In this document: piece by piece, positions 45,825-54,165 of the stretch
Layout of the letters: each line of letters starts with the position of its first letter
How positions within the stretch are numbered: position 1 is the first letter of the stretch
Notes under the pieces: generated by a model
Told to the model about the DNA's origin: nothing
Seen by the model: only the letters and a program-made list of their open reading frames with translations
Databases searched by the model: none
Translations under genes and position numbers: made by a program
DNA from: SB11 sp965222995
GTDB taxonomy: Bacteria; Bacteroidota; Bacteroidia; UBA8524
Reading direction: 5' to 3'
Assembly: GCA_965222995.1 (NCBI GenBank)
Contig: OZ244977.1
Location: forward strand, 2,728,001-2,792,000
Length of the DNA stretch: 64,000 nucleotides

Positions 45825-46669
45825 ACTATTAGCTGTTCGCCTGTTAATTCAATAAAAACCTGTTCTAAAGTTGCCTCCTGTGAGTGGATGGTTTCTATAT
45901 CGTGCTGTTTTAACACATTCAAAAAATCCTGATTTTGCCCTAACCCTTCCATCTTAAACTCGAAGTTTTGAGCTGCTTTGGTAGTAACCTTAACAGTATG
46001 CTTGCCATACTTTAGCTTTAAGTGTTCAGGGGTATCAATGGCTACAATTTCACCCTCATGCAATAATGCCACCCTATCACAAAGCTGGTCGGCATCAAAC
46101 ATATTATGGGTGGTAATAAAAATGGTTTTCCCCTCTTGCTGTAACTCTTTAATGATGTTCTTAATCTTATTGCCGTTAATAGGGTCAAGTCCGCTGGTAG
46201 GTTCATCCAAAAACAACATGGTAGGATTGTGTACCAAAGCACGGATAAAGTTAAGGCGCATTTTCATCCCCTTAGAAAAGTCTGAAACCAATTTGTTGGC
46301 ATCATCAGCCAAACCCACTCGGTCAAGCAATTCCATTAAATCTATAATGGGGTTAGAATAGAATGCCGAGAAGAAACGCAGATTTTCTAAAGCAGTTAGC
46401 TTGGTATAATGGTTAGGAAGCTCGAAACTCACCCCGATTTGGTCGTAGAAATCAACGTCCCAACGCTCAAGGTTTTTATTGTTGAAAGAGGCTTCGCCTC
46501 TGTATCCCTTTAGCAGTTTATACAGTATTTTTTGGGTAGTACTTTTACCGCTACCACTAGGACCTAAGAAACCGAATACTTCTCCCCTACTGATACTGAA
46601 AGATAGATTCTTCACCGTATCTACAGTACTGTTGGGGTAGCTATACGACAGATTTTCAATGCTGAGCAT
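45821..46669 (-). CDS. ABC transporter ATP-binding protein
   Basis: 282 residues. Walker A GPSGSGKSTTQK (about 36-47), signature region FSKGMKMRLNFIRAL, Walker B TMLFLDEPTSGLDP, and switch His in ITTHNMFDADQLC. A C-terminal domain (about 220-282) resembles the DrrA-type drug-resistance ATPases. The signature reads SKGMK, not LSGGQ, which is also common in that group. First gene of the three-gene exporter unit; a TATTTTTG box lies 4 nt upstream of its start. Confidence 0.92.
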   Translation of the reverse strand: MLSIENLSYSYPNSTVDTVKNLSFSISRGEVFGFLGPSGSGKSTTQKILYKLLKGYRGEASFNNKNLERWDVDFYDQIGVSFELPNHYTKLTALENLRFFSAFYSNPIIDLMELLDRVGLADDANKLVSDFSKGMKMRLNFIRALVHNPTMLFLDEPTSGLDPINGNKIKNIIKELQQEGKTIFITTHNMFDADQLCDRVALLHEGEIVAIDTPEHLKLKYGKHTVKVTTKAAQNFEFKMEGLGQNQDFLNVLKQHDIETIHSQEATLEQVFIELTGEQLIV

Positions 46670-46673
46670 AACT

Positions 46674-46706
46674 CAAAAATAGCAGAATGTAGTATTGGTT
46701 TTCAAC
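46674..46706 (-). promoter_or_regulatory. Promoter of the ABC exporter operon
   Basis: Minus strand: GTTG (46703-46706), 21-nt spacer, TATTTTTG (46674-46681). One mismatch to consensus. The box ends 4 nt before the ATG, implying a leaderless mRNA. Confidence 0.45.
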
Positions 46707-46838
46707 CCAATACCATGAAGCGTTTATTTTTAGCTCTGAAATGATATTTTTTTACCCTCTCAAAATCCATTTTATTCAAGTATAGCCTTTTGTTAATATT
46801 ATAATATGGTGCACTTTTCAGTATGAAAAGAGAGATGA

Positions 46839-47300
46839 CTATTCTTCCCTTTTTCTGCAAACCCTTACCCCCTTAAAAACAAACCTGAAATTGAGATGGT
46901 TGGTTCTAATGTAAGCTACTTTAGTAAAAAGAGAAGGGCGGGGATAACTACAATGTAAAGTATACTTCCCTACTGAAGTATCTCCTTTAAAAATAGGTTG
47001 CTTCGTAAAGTATGGTGGAGGATAAGGTTCACCCCAATCAGCACGAATGATTACTAAAGGGGTATCCAAATTGTGAGTTAGTTTAACAGGTATTGTAATA
47101 TTTTGAACTACCGTATCCATCTCAATTTTTATGGCAGTATTTTCCGAAACCCTAATACGGACATGGTTATTTACTGTATCAGCTCCTGCAATGCTCACAC
47201 CATAATTTTCACTTAATGGAATTAAGACGGTCATGCTTTTTTGAGCAAAAACCATCTGCCCGATAAATACAGAAAAGAACACCGCTACCAATTTTCGCAT
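46839..47300 (-). CDS. Secreted protein, paralogue of the one at 43890
   Basis: 153 residues from the ATG at 47300, which opens the signal peptide (MRKLVAVFFSVFIGQMVFAQ); an ATG 30 nt upstream would add a non-signal stretch. The body has the same pattern as the protein at 43890-44387: LIPLSENYG, NITIPVKLTHNLDTPLVIIRADWGE, KGDTS, and the terminal KREE. A beta-sandwich with a shared C-terminal basic-acidic tail is likely. It is separated from the ABC genes by 169 nt and from tryptophanase by 43 nt. Function unknown. Confidence 0.62.
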   Translation of the reverse strand: MRKLVAVFFSVFIGQMVFAQKSMTVLIPLSENYGVSIAGADTVNNHVRIRVSENTAIKIEMDTVVQNITIPVKLTHNLDTPLVIIRADWGEPYPPPYFTKQPIFKGDTSVGKYTLHCSYPRPSLFTKVAYIRTNHLNFRFVFKGVRVCRKREE

Positions 47301-47343
47301 AAACCGAAAACGGCAAACGGTGTTCCACAAAGTATTCGCTCAA

Positions 47344-48744
47344 TTAAACTAATTCAGGTTCCACCTCTTTCAGTTGTGCTGTAAAGTGGCGCAAGAAAGG
47401 GGGTTCATAAGTAATCTCATAGCCTTTGGCATGCTCACGGTCTTCTAAAATATCGTCAAAAACATCAATCACATAATCAATATGGCTTTGGGTATATACT
47501 CTTCGAGGGATTGCCAAACGTACCAATTCTTGTGCAGCAGGTTTAAAGTTGCCATGCTCATCATAACTACCAAACATCATACTACCTACTTCCACACAAC
47601 GTATACCCCCTTTTTTGTATAACTCACAAACCAATGCCTGCCCAGGGAACTGATGGCGGGGAATATGCGGGTATAGTTTTTCCGCATCAATATAAATGGC
47701 GTGCCCACCACTGGGGCGCACTACAGGTATACCTTTTTCATGCAAACGGTCTCCCAAATAAGCTGTACTTTTTATGCGGTAGTTTAGATAATCTGCATCA
47801 AAAACTTCTTGAAGCCCTACGGCTATAGCTTCCATATCGCGCCCTGTTAGCCCGCCATAGGTAGCAAAACCCTCTGAAATAATAAGCAGGTTAGTACATT
47901 CTTGTGCCAATTGCTCATCCCGTAGCGCTAAAATACCACCCATATTTACCAAAGCATCTTTTTTAGCACTCATTACAAAGGCATCAGCCAAAGCAAATAT
48001 TTCTTGTGCTATTTGGTAGTAAGTATGGTTCTCGTAACCTTCTTCACGGTGTTTAATGAAATATGCATTCTCAGCAATGCGGCATCCGTCAATAACCAGC
48101 ATTATATTTTGGTGGCGGCAAATTTCAGCCACATCTTTCATATTTTCCATGCTCACAGGTTGCCCGCCTGCACTGTTGTTGGTAAGTGTCATTATAATGG
48201 CACTTATATTCTCAGCCCCTCGGTTGGCTACCTCTTCAATTAATCTGTCAATATTTATATTGCCTTTAAAAGGAGCTTCGGTAAACGGGTCGGTAGCTTC
48301 AGGACTTGGTAAGTCAATAGCTGTAGCTCCGCTAAACTCTATATTGGCACGGGTAGTATCAAAATGGGTATTGCTAATAAACGTTTTGCCCTCACCCCCT
48401 ATTTTACCGTATAAAATACGCTCGGCTGCACGCCCTTGGTGGGTAGGCAATATATGCGGCATACCTGTAAGGCTTTTCACCACCCCTTCAAAATGTTCCC
48501 AGCTTTTTGCCCCTGCGTATGATTCATCGCCCTTCATCATACCTGCCCATTGTTGGTCGCTCATGGCAGAAGTACCACTATCGGTAAGTAAATCAATAAA
48601 TACATCGTGAGATTTTAACAGAAAAGGATTATAGCCCGCTTTTTTAAGGGCTTCGGTTCTATAGGCTTCGGTAGTAATGGTAAGAGGTTCTACCATTTTT
48701 ATGCGAAAAGGCTCCGCCAAAGTGCGTTCTTTCTTTACAGTCAT
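47344..48744 (-). CDS. tnaA: Tryptophanase
   Basis: 466 residues, family length. PLP enzyme that splits L-tryptophan into indole, pyruvate and ammonia; indole then can act as a signal. PLP lysine is in MSAKKDALVNMGG (Lys261/Lys262). EPFRIKMVEP, SNTHFDTTRANI, LTNNSAGGQPVSM and RHQFPGQALVCELYKKGGIR run closely with E. coli TnaA. Tyrosine phenol-lyase is the close relative and shares most motifs; GGHAIYID stands where the two families differ slightly, so a little doubt remains. No TnaC-type leader peptide is evident; a TAGTTTTG box lies 17 nt upstream. Confidence 0.9.
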   Translation of the reverse strand: MTVKKERTLAEPFRIKMVEPLTITTEAYRTEALKKAGYNPFLLKSHDVFIDLLTDSGTSAMSDQQWAGMMKGDESYAGAKSWEHFEGVVKSLTGMPHILPTHQGRAAERILYGKIGGEGKTFISNTHFDTTRANIEFSGATAIDLPSPEATDPFTEAPFKGNINIDRLIEEVANRGAENISAIIMTLTNNSAGGQPVSMENMKDVAEICRHQNIMLVIDGCRIAENAYFIKHREEGYENHTYYQIAQEIFALADAFVMSAKKDALVNMGGILALRDEQLAQECTNLLIISEGFATYGGLTGRDMEAIAVGLQEVFDADYLNYRIKSTAYLGDRLHEKGIPVVRPSGGHAIYIDAEKLYPHIPRHQFPGQALVCELYKKGGIRCVEVGSMMFGSYDEHGNFKPAAQELVRLAIPRRVYTQSHIDYVIDVFDDILEDREHAKGYEITYEPPFLRHFTAQLKEVEPELV

Positions 48745-48761
48745 AGTGCTAAAATTTCAAG

Positions 48762-48769
48762 CAAAACTA
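48762..48769 (-). promoter_or_regulatory. TAGTTTTG box of tnaA
   Basis: Perfect TAnnTTTG on the minus strand, 17 nt before the tnaA ATG; the -33 element is weak (TCTG, 16 bp upstream). Two ACTGT direct repeats lie directly upstream and may be a regulator site. Confidence 0.5.
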
Positions 48770-48813
48770 TACTGTACTGTATTGACAGACTATGACTTAT
48801 ATCAGGAAAGGGA

Positions 48814-49314
48814 CTATTTTATATCACTCCTAGAAACTGAACCCAAATAATCAAAACCGCTATTGTACCTCACCTTCCATCGCATAGTTAAACTTGAAAC
48901 CCCGTTTGAGAAATAATAATGCTCTATAATTATTGATGTATCACTGTCATCAAAACTATTTTTAACTATATCAACAGCTTCTTGCACTTTACCTTCAAGT
49001 AAATTTTCTTTACCATTACTTTTTTGGGAAAAAGAAAATTCATTGGAATCGCTAGCAACCACAATGCGTACCTTAAATTTTTGTTTGGTTGTATTTTTAA
49101 TTTCTTTCCCTCCTTTTTTATAGGTTAAACTATGCTCATCATTACAAATAGGGATAATTTTAGACACAACTTTAACACTATCCCAAGCAATAAGTGTTAC
49201 TATAATAGGGGCTTTTTCCTTGCATGGAATAGTCTTGTTTTCTTTAGGTGAAGAACTACAAGAGCCTACAATGAAAATTGATAGTAGGTAAAGTATTTTA
49301 TTACTTAGTTTCAT
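48814..49314 (-). CDS. Lipoprotein, distant paralogue of its upstream neighbour
   Basis: 166 residues; lipoprotein signal with IVGSC (Cys19) and a Ser-rich start. Shares with the product at 49301-49879 a pattern of a Cys-containing strand followed by C-[NL]-D-[ED] (PICNDEHSL against SVCLDDNAI) and an aromatic end (FDYLGSVSR against PKFLGFVNE). Reads overlap by 14 nt, so the pair is cotranscribed. No known family recognised. Confidence 0.6.
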   Translation of the reverse strand: MKLSNKILYLLSIFIVGSCSSSPKENKTIPCKEKAPIIVTLIAWDSVKVVSKIIPICNDEHSLTYKKGGKEIKNTTKQKFKVRIVVASDSNEFSFSQKSNGKENLLEGKVQEAVDIVKNSFDDSDTSIIIEHYYFSNGVSSLTMRWKVRYNSGFDYLGSVSRSDIK

Positions 49315-49879
49315 TTACAAAGCCTAAAAATTTAGGTCCTGTTTTTAAGAATACTTTAATTTTTGCTGTACGAATTTTTGAAGCATTGGGTGCACTAAAA
49401 GTAAACAATATAGTTACTGCATTATTCTCAGGGTCTAATGCAGGTTCTTTGGTTTGCGGGTTAATTAAAACCTCATTACCAACAATATTCTTCCCTTGTA
49501 TCAAATCTTTAGTAATGGTATAGGTGGCAGAGTCGTTACCCGTTTGTAAAAAAACTACATGCTTGTAGTTGCTGTTTTGTGCCAATACTATTTTTTCAGG
49601 TGTTTTCTCCATAGTGTCTATAATGGCGTTATCATCCAGGCACACAGAAGTAATTTTCACAAAAAAACCTTTGGTATCATTTTTATAATTTCTGGTTTTA
49701 ACCACTTCAGGCGAGCAGGGAAAGTTTACGGTACTGGTTATTTGCTCCACCACTTTGGGTTGCTTGGCAGCAGTATCCAATTTTGTTTCTACTTTTTTCT
49801 CTTTGGGTTGGGTTTGCTGCCCGCAGGCAAACCCCATTAAAACCAAAACCCCTATAAATAATTTAGCGCTAAAAGACAT
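49301..49879 (-). CDS. Lipoprotein with Gln/Lys-rich linker
   Basis: 192 residues; lipoprotein signal with LMGFACG (Cys19), a charged linker (20-45), then a beta-rich domain with two Cys (FPCSPEV and SVCLDD) that could form a disulfide. Overlaps the downstream paralogue by 14 nt. Function unknown. Confidence 0.62.
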   Translation of the reverse strand: MSFSAKLFIGVLVLMGFACGQQTQPKEKKVETKLDTAAKQPKVVEQITSTVNFPCSPEVVKTRNYKNDTKGFFVKITSVCLDDNAIIDTMEKTPEKIVLAQNSNYKHVVFLQTGNDSATYTITKDLIQGKNIVGNEVLINPQTKEPALDPENNAVTILFTFSAPNASKIRTAKIKVFLKTGPKFLGFVNETK

Positions 49880-49930
49880 TTTTCGAATATACCTTTTAAC
49901 GCTAAAACTAATTATAAATTATATATGTAG

Positions 49931-50815
49931 TTAAGCTCCTGCTACCTCAGCCTCACGGTGTATTTTCTTCACCAAGCCTTGCAGTACTTTGCCCGGACCT
50001 ACTTCTGTAAAATGAGTGGCCCCGTCAGCAACCATAGCTTGCACGCTTTGTGTCCAGCGTACTGGGGCAGTAAGTTGTGCAACCAGGTTTTTCTTAATAT
50101 CATCAGCATTGTTCACTGCACTTGCCGGTACATTTTGGTATATGGGGCAGTTAGGTGTATTAAAAGTAGTTGCCTCAATAGCTGCTGCCAGTTTTTCGCG
50201 CGCAGGCTCCATTAATGGCGAGTGGAAGGCTCCCCCCACATTTAAAACCAAAGCACGTTTTGCACCTGCTTCTTTCATGGCTTCACAAGCTTTGTTTATA
50301 GCCTCAACCTCACCTGATATTACCAATTGCCCGGGGCAGTTATAATTGGCAGGTACTACAATCCCGTCAATAGTATTGCAAATTTCTTCAACCTTGGCAT
50401 CTTCTAAACCCAAAACGGCTGCCATAGTACTGGGCTGTAACTCACAAGCCTCTTGCATGGCAAAAGCACGCTGTGCTACCAAATTTAGTCCGTCTTCAAA
50501 GCTTAGTGTTCCGTTGGCTACCAATGCGCTAAATTCTCCCAGTGAGTGCCCTGCAACCATATCAGGTTTAAAACCTGCACCCAAAGTTTTCGCCAAAATT
50601 ACCGAGTGTAAAAATATAGCGGGTTGGGTTACACGGGTTTCTTTTAGGGCATCTTCGGTCCCCTCAAACATCTCATCGGTAATGCGGAAACCCAAAATAC
50701 CATTGGCTTCATGAAACATAGCATGGGCTTCTGTATTATTATCAAAAAGGTCCTTACCCATCCCTACAAACTGTGCCCCTTGTCCCGGGAAAATATATGC
50801 GTTTTTCATACTCAT
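49931..50815 (-). CDS. fabD: Malonyl-CoA:ACP transacylase
   Basis: 294 residues from ATG 50815; an upstream in-frame start (50839) would add eight residues, and ATG 50809 is equally usable. Loads malonyl from CoA onto acyl carrier protein for fatty acid synthesis. Catalytic Ser91 in GHSLGE, His198 in GAFHSPLM, N-terminal FPGQGAQFVGMG, and Gln in TQPAIF. A TAGTTTTG box lies 11 nt upstream. No other fab genes are adjacent. Confidence 0.96.
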   Translation of the reverse strand: MSMKNAYIFPGQGAQFVGMGKDLFDNNTEAHAMFHEANGILGFRITDEMFEGTEDALKETRVTQPAIFLHSVILAKTLGAGFKPDMVAGHSLGEFSALVANGTLSFEDGLNLVAQRAFAMQEACELQPSTMAAVLGLEDAKVEEICNTIDGIVVPANYNCPGQLVISGEVEAINKACEAMKEAGAKRALVLNVGGAFHSPLMEPAREKLAAAIEATTFNTPNCPIYQNVPASAVNNADDIKKNLVAQLTAPVRWTQSVQAMVADGATHFTEVGPGKVLQGLVKKIHREAEVAGA

Positions 50816-50826
50816 TAATTTAGCGG

Positions 50827-50834
50827 CAAAACTA
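50827..50834 (-). promoter_or_regulatory. TAGTTTTG box of fabD
   Basis: Perfect TAnnTTTG on the minus strand, 11 nt before ATG 50815. No clear TTTG at the -33 distance. Confidence 0.45.
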
Positions 50835-50938
50835 AACAAAGTTTAGGCTTTAATAAAAATTAGCCCTTGCGCTGTGCCGCAATAGTATACTATTCACATC
50901 ACAATCACAGCTGTTTATATAGTTTTTCCACAAACCTC

Positions 50939-50980
50939 ATAAAATCACTTTTTATGCACCAAATGAGTATTTTATATTTG
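50939..50980 (+). promoter_or_regulatory. Promoter of the first LruC gene
   Basis: ATAAAATCACTTT (50939-50951) and TATATTTG (50973-50980), with 22 nt between the ACTT and the box. The same ATAAAA-x-x-ACTT element recurs, 21 nt from a TAYATTTG box, at three places in the array downstream of this gene. The leader (about 52 nt) holds a hairpin AACAGG / CCTGTT at 50998-51015. Confidence 0.6.
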
Positions 50981-51038
50981 TAGTAAGACACAGAACTAAC
51001 AGGCGAAATCCTGTTTCACCTATTTTAATCGTTTTTTT

Positions 51039-53132
51039 ATGAAACTAAAGTTTATCCTTGTTTTATCAGTTGCGTTTTTACTGGTTGTAGTGTTTGAAAG
51101 CTGCAAAAGAGAATCTCCCAACAGTCCTTCAGGTAATAATAATGGCGGTCCCACAGGCAATGTAACCGTTATTGACGAAATGAATGTACCCGATGATTTT
51201 GACTACTCTACCACACACGAAGTAACCCTTGATGTTTCATTGGTTGATGCTTTGGGTAACCCTTTTGCCGGTACCAAAGTATCTTTATACGATGGCATTT
51301 TCGACCCTGACCAGCCTGACCCTAAAGAGCTATATACGGGCTTTACCGATGCTAGCGGTAAGCTGTACACATCGTTAAGTTTGCCCACATATTTAAAAGA
51401 AATTGTAGTATTTCCATATACCATTGGTATACCCAATAATATTCCCGTAACGGTTTCATCAAAAACCATAAAGTTTCATTATAGCAACGGCGAGATACAA
51501 TCGCGTATTGCTCCTCCTACATCATCAAACACCTCTACAACCGGAAGTGGGTTTACACGCAAGGCAGGTGTTGAAGATAAGTTTTCAAGCAAATTGGGAA
51601 CTTGGGATACGGATGGAAAACCCAACTATTTAGAAAGCCAACGCGATTTACTTTCTTCAACATTCTTAAATAACATTAATACTTCTTTTCCTGAATACAG
51701 ACCTGTACCTACTTATCACCCTGAGTATTTACTGGAAACTAATAAACGTAATTTAGAAATTACCCAGTTGTCTGATGTTTGGATAACTTTTGTACACGAA
51801 GGTGCCGGCTACAGAAATGCACTATTTTATTATACATACCACAAAGATTCCGTGCCACAGTCTGATAACGATATAGATAGTTTATACATCATTTTCCCAA
51901 ACACATCGTTTAAATATAGCGGTGGAGGGTTGCGCTCAGGCGATAAAGTAAAAATCGGGCGCTTTGAAAAAGACTATGTTATTGCTTTTGGTTTAGCGGC
52001 TAACGGTTACAATATAAATACCGACAAGGTTACTGCTGGCTTCAACTTTTGGTATACCAACAAAGAACTTAACGATGAATCTCAAGCTTATAAACAACAT
52101 ACTGCATTGTTGCACGATGGCGATAACGACCGCTTTATTATAAGTTTTGAAGATTTAAAACGCACAACAGGACAATCTGATGAAGATTTTAATGATGCGC
52201 TTTTCTTTGCTACTTCAAACCCTGTAGAGGGTATAGATAAAACCAACATTCCACCGCTTGATAAACCCGGTGATAGCGACAACGACGGGGTAAACGATGT
52301 ATATGACGATTATCCTAACGATGCTACAAAAGCTTATGACCGTTACTTTCCTTCTGAAAACGACTACGGTACCCTTGCTTTTGAAGATTTATGGCCCCAC
52401 AAGGGTGATTATGATATGAACGACTTAATTGTGCGTTGGAGATTCCATGCAGTAGCCAATGCCCAAAACAAAGTGGTTGAGCTTAATACAAAAACATTTG
52501 CTGCTGCCAAAGGAGGGTCATTCCCCATAGGTTTCGGTGTTGAATTTCCGTTTAATGCATCGGCAGTAAGTAATGCTACAGGTACACAACTTACCCAAAA
52601 CAGAACCACACTTGCAAGTAATGGATTGGAAGAAGGCAATACCAAAGCCGTTTTGATATTTTTTGATGAAGCTGCAGACCAGCTTACTCATGCTGGGGGT
52701 TCATTCTTTAACACGGTAATTAGTTCAGGTGTATCCATACCCGATACCATAAATACCAAAATTACATTTAACAACCCGCTTAGTTTTGGTGATTTAGGCA
52801 TTTACCCCTTCAACCCTTTTATTTTTATTAATGGAAGAGGTGCTGAGGTACATTTGCCCGACCATGCTAATACGGCAAAAGCAAACGTTAGCCTATTTGG
52901 TACCGGTAAAGACAATAGTATACCCAGCCAGGGCAGGTATTACAAAACAGCTACAAATTTACCTTGGGCTATGCATATACCTACAACGTTTGAATATCCT
53001 AAAGAAAAAGCCCCAATAATTGATGCCTACAACAAGTTTTCTGATTGGGCACAAAGTGCCGGTGCATCAAACGAGGGTTGGTATTTAAATGTAGTGGGCA
53101 ATCGTACAGAAACCAATATATACAAACGTTAA
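51039..53132 (+). CDS. LruC-domain lipoprotein 1
   Basis: 697 residues. Lipoprotein signal ending FESC (Cys22). An N-terminal carboxypeptidase-regulatory-like beta domain (about 50-150; VSLVDALGNPFAGTKVSLYDG), a DUF4114-type domain (about 245-395; VWITFVHEGAGYRNALFYYTY, GDKVKIGRF, DEDFNDALFF), a calcium-type DSDNDGVNDVYDDYP loop (about 412-426), and a DUF4842/LruC C-terminal domain (about 435-690; TLAFEDLWPHKGDYDMNDLIV). Close paralogue of the gene at 54453, aligning end to end. LruC proteins are envelope proteins of Leptospira and Bacteroidota, with no agreed function. The promoter resembles those of the array that follows. Confidence 0.88.
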   Translation: MKLKFILVLSVAFLLVVVFESCKRESPNSPSGNNNGGPTGNVTVIDEMNVPDDFDYSTTHEVTLDVSLVDALGNPFAGTKVSLYDGIFDPDQPDPKELYTGFTDASGKLYTSLSLPTYLKEIVVFPYTIGIPNNIPVTVSSKTIKFHYSNGEIQSRIAPPTSSNTSTTGSGFTRKAGVEDKFSSKLGTWDTDGKPNYLESQRDLLSSTFLNNINTSFPEYRPVPTYHPEYLLETNKRNLEITQLSDVWITFVHEGAGYRNALFYYTYHKDSVPQSDNDIDSLYIIFPNTSFKYSGGGLRSGDKVKIGRFEKDYVIAFGLAANGYNINTDKVTAGFNFWYTNKELNDESQAYKQHTALLHDGDNDRFIISFEDLKRTTGQSDEDFNDALFFATSNPVEGIDKTNIPPLDKPGDSDNDGVNDVYDDYPNDATKAYDRYFPSENDYGTLAFEDLWPHKGDYDMNDLIVRWRFHAVANAQNKVVELNTKTFAAAKGGSFPIGFGVEFPFNASAVSNATGTQLTQNRTTLASNGLEEGNTKAVLIFFDEAADQLTHAGGSFFNTVISSGVSIPDTINTKITFNNPLSFGDLGIYPFNPFIFINGRGAEVHLPDHANTAKANVSLFGTGKDNSIPSQGRYYKTATNLPWAMHIPTTFEYPKEKAPIIDAYNKFSDWAQSAGASNEGWYLNVVGNRTETNIYKR

Positions 53133-53155
53133 AACCAATACTAAACACATATATT

Positions 53156-53181
53156 AAAAGCCCTCAAATGAGGGCTTTTTT
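53156..53181 (+). terminator. Intrinsic terminator after LruC gene 1
   Basis: AAAAGCCCTC / GAGGGCTTTT stem with an AAAT loop, followed by T residues, 24 nt after the stop. The A-rich 5' arm makes it usable in both directions. Confidence 0.85.
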
Positions 53182-53296
53182 CGTTTTAAGAAATACAGTT
53201 TAGCTATGCTTCTGCCGGTTAAATAAAAACCAATACCGCTTAAATAATTATACCTGCAATGCTATAAAACCACTTCCCTACTCCACTACCCCAATC

Positions 53297-53388
53297 TATA
53301 TTTGTGTTGTAATTAAATTGATAGATAGTAATAGTTTTTCATAGAATATAGTTTTTAGCTAAGGCGCGTCGGGAGACGCGCTTTTTTT
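53297..53388 (+). ncRNA. Small RNA-like unit 1
   Basis: TATATTTG box at 53297-53304, then an AT-rich transcribed segment with GATAGTAATAGTTTTTCATAG, then a 7-bp stem GCGCGTC / GACGCGC (53364-53370 with 53375-53381) with a GGGA loop and seven T. Predicted transcript about 80 nt. The AGAATATAG stretch is shared with the leader of LruC gene 2. Confidence 0.5.
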
Positions 53389-53469
53389 GTTTATAACACA
53401 CCATAAAGATTATTGTCTCACAAATGTCATTTAAGCAGCTTAATTGTTTGCTGCAAAATAAAATCAGGC

Positions 53470-53555
53470 TTCCTGCGTTTAAATTGTAAACGCTTAGTAG
53501 TAGTAAAGCAGTTTTCATGTTAAAAGTTATAAAAAGCACCCTATGGGTGCTTTTT
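53470..53555 (+). ncRNA. Small RNA-like unit 1b (no clear promoter box)
   Basis: Hairpin GCGTTTA / TAAACGC (53475-53493), then a TAGTAAAGCAGTTTTCATG stretch like the other units, then a terminator stem GCACCC / GGGTGC (53536-53550) with A- and T-runs on either side. I find no TAnnTTTG box, so it may be a decayed or read-through unit. Confidence 0.35.
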
Positions 53556-53720
53556 ATGATTTATAGCCTAAGTATCCGATTTTCAGGGTACTGGTAGCTT
53601 ATAGTATACCCTTTTCCACTTTTCCTAAGCCTTCGAAACTGTTTAAACAAGCCTTAATACCATTCAAATAATAATACCTGCACTGCTATAAAACTACTTC
53701 ATAAGCCTTACCCCACACCC

Positions 53721-53811
53721 TATATTTGTATTGAAGATTAATTGACAGATAGTAAATAGTTTTTCATAGTGATAGTTATTAAAAAAGCGCGTCGGGATGA
53801 CGCGCTTTTTC
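53721..53811 (+). ncRNA. Small RNA-like unit 2
   Basis: TATATTTG box at 53721-53728; the transcribed segment carries GATAGTAAATAGTTTTTCAT and GATAGTTATTAAAAAA; terminator stem GCGCGTC / GACGCGC (53787-53793 with 53799-53805), loop GGGAT, then T5. Predicted transcript about 78 nt. Confidence 0.55.
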
Positions 53812-53950
53812 TTTTTATACATATTGTATCTCATTGCCTATTTTCATTTAATATTTTAATCCAAACACTGTATAAAAACAGTTTATCACCCATTTAAATA
53901 ATAATACCCCCAAAACTATAAAACTACTTTATCGGCAATGTATACCGACG

Positions 53951-54062
53951 TACATTTGTATTGTAAATATTTAGGAATATTACAGAAGAATTTAAAATTA
54001 ATAGTAGTTTTTTCATAAGATGATAGTTATTAAAAAGCACGTCGGGATGACGTGCTTTTTTT
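53951..54062 (+). ncRNA. Small RNA-like unit 3
   Basis: TACATTTG box at 53951-53958; a longer segment with an insertion, then TAGTAGTTTTTTCATAAG and GATAGTTATTAAAAA; terminator stem GCACGTC / GACGTGC (54037-54043 with 54049-54055), loop GGGAT. Compared with units 1 and 2 the stem has a G-C to A-T change on both arms. Predicted transcript about 98 nt. Confidence 0.55.
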
Positions 54063-54165
54063 ATACAAAAAACCATATAAAATAACCATAACAATATTAA
54101 CCACTGTTTATATAATTTTTATCCCCTTTTAAATAAAAACGGTTTACTATAATTAACCACAGTAT

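Noticed and set aside
47344..48744. Tyrosine phenol-lyase in place of tryptophanase
   Set aside because: Overall sequence follows TnaA more closely (EPFRIKMVEP, FPGQALVCELYKKGGIR), though a phylogenetic tree would be the decisive test.
54021..54080. Tiny open frame beginning at the ATG just upstream of the unit 3 terminator
   Set aside because: It runs through the terminator hairpin and the reading frame is not conserved in units 1 and 2, so the sequence conservation is better explained by RNA or DNA structure.
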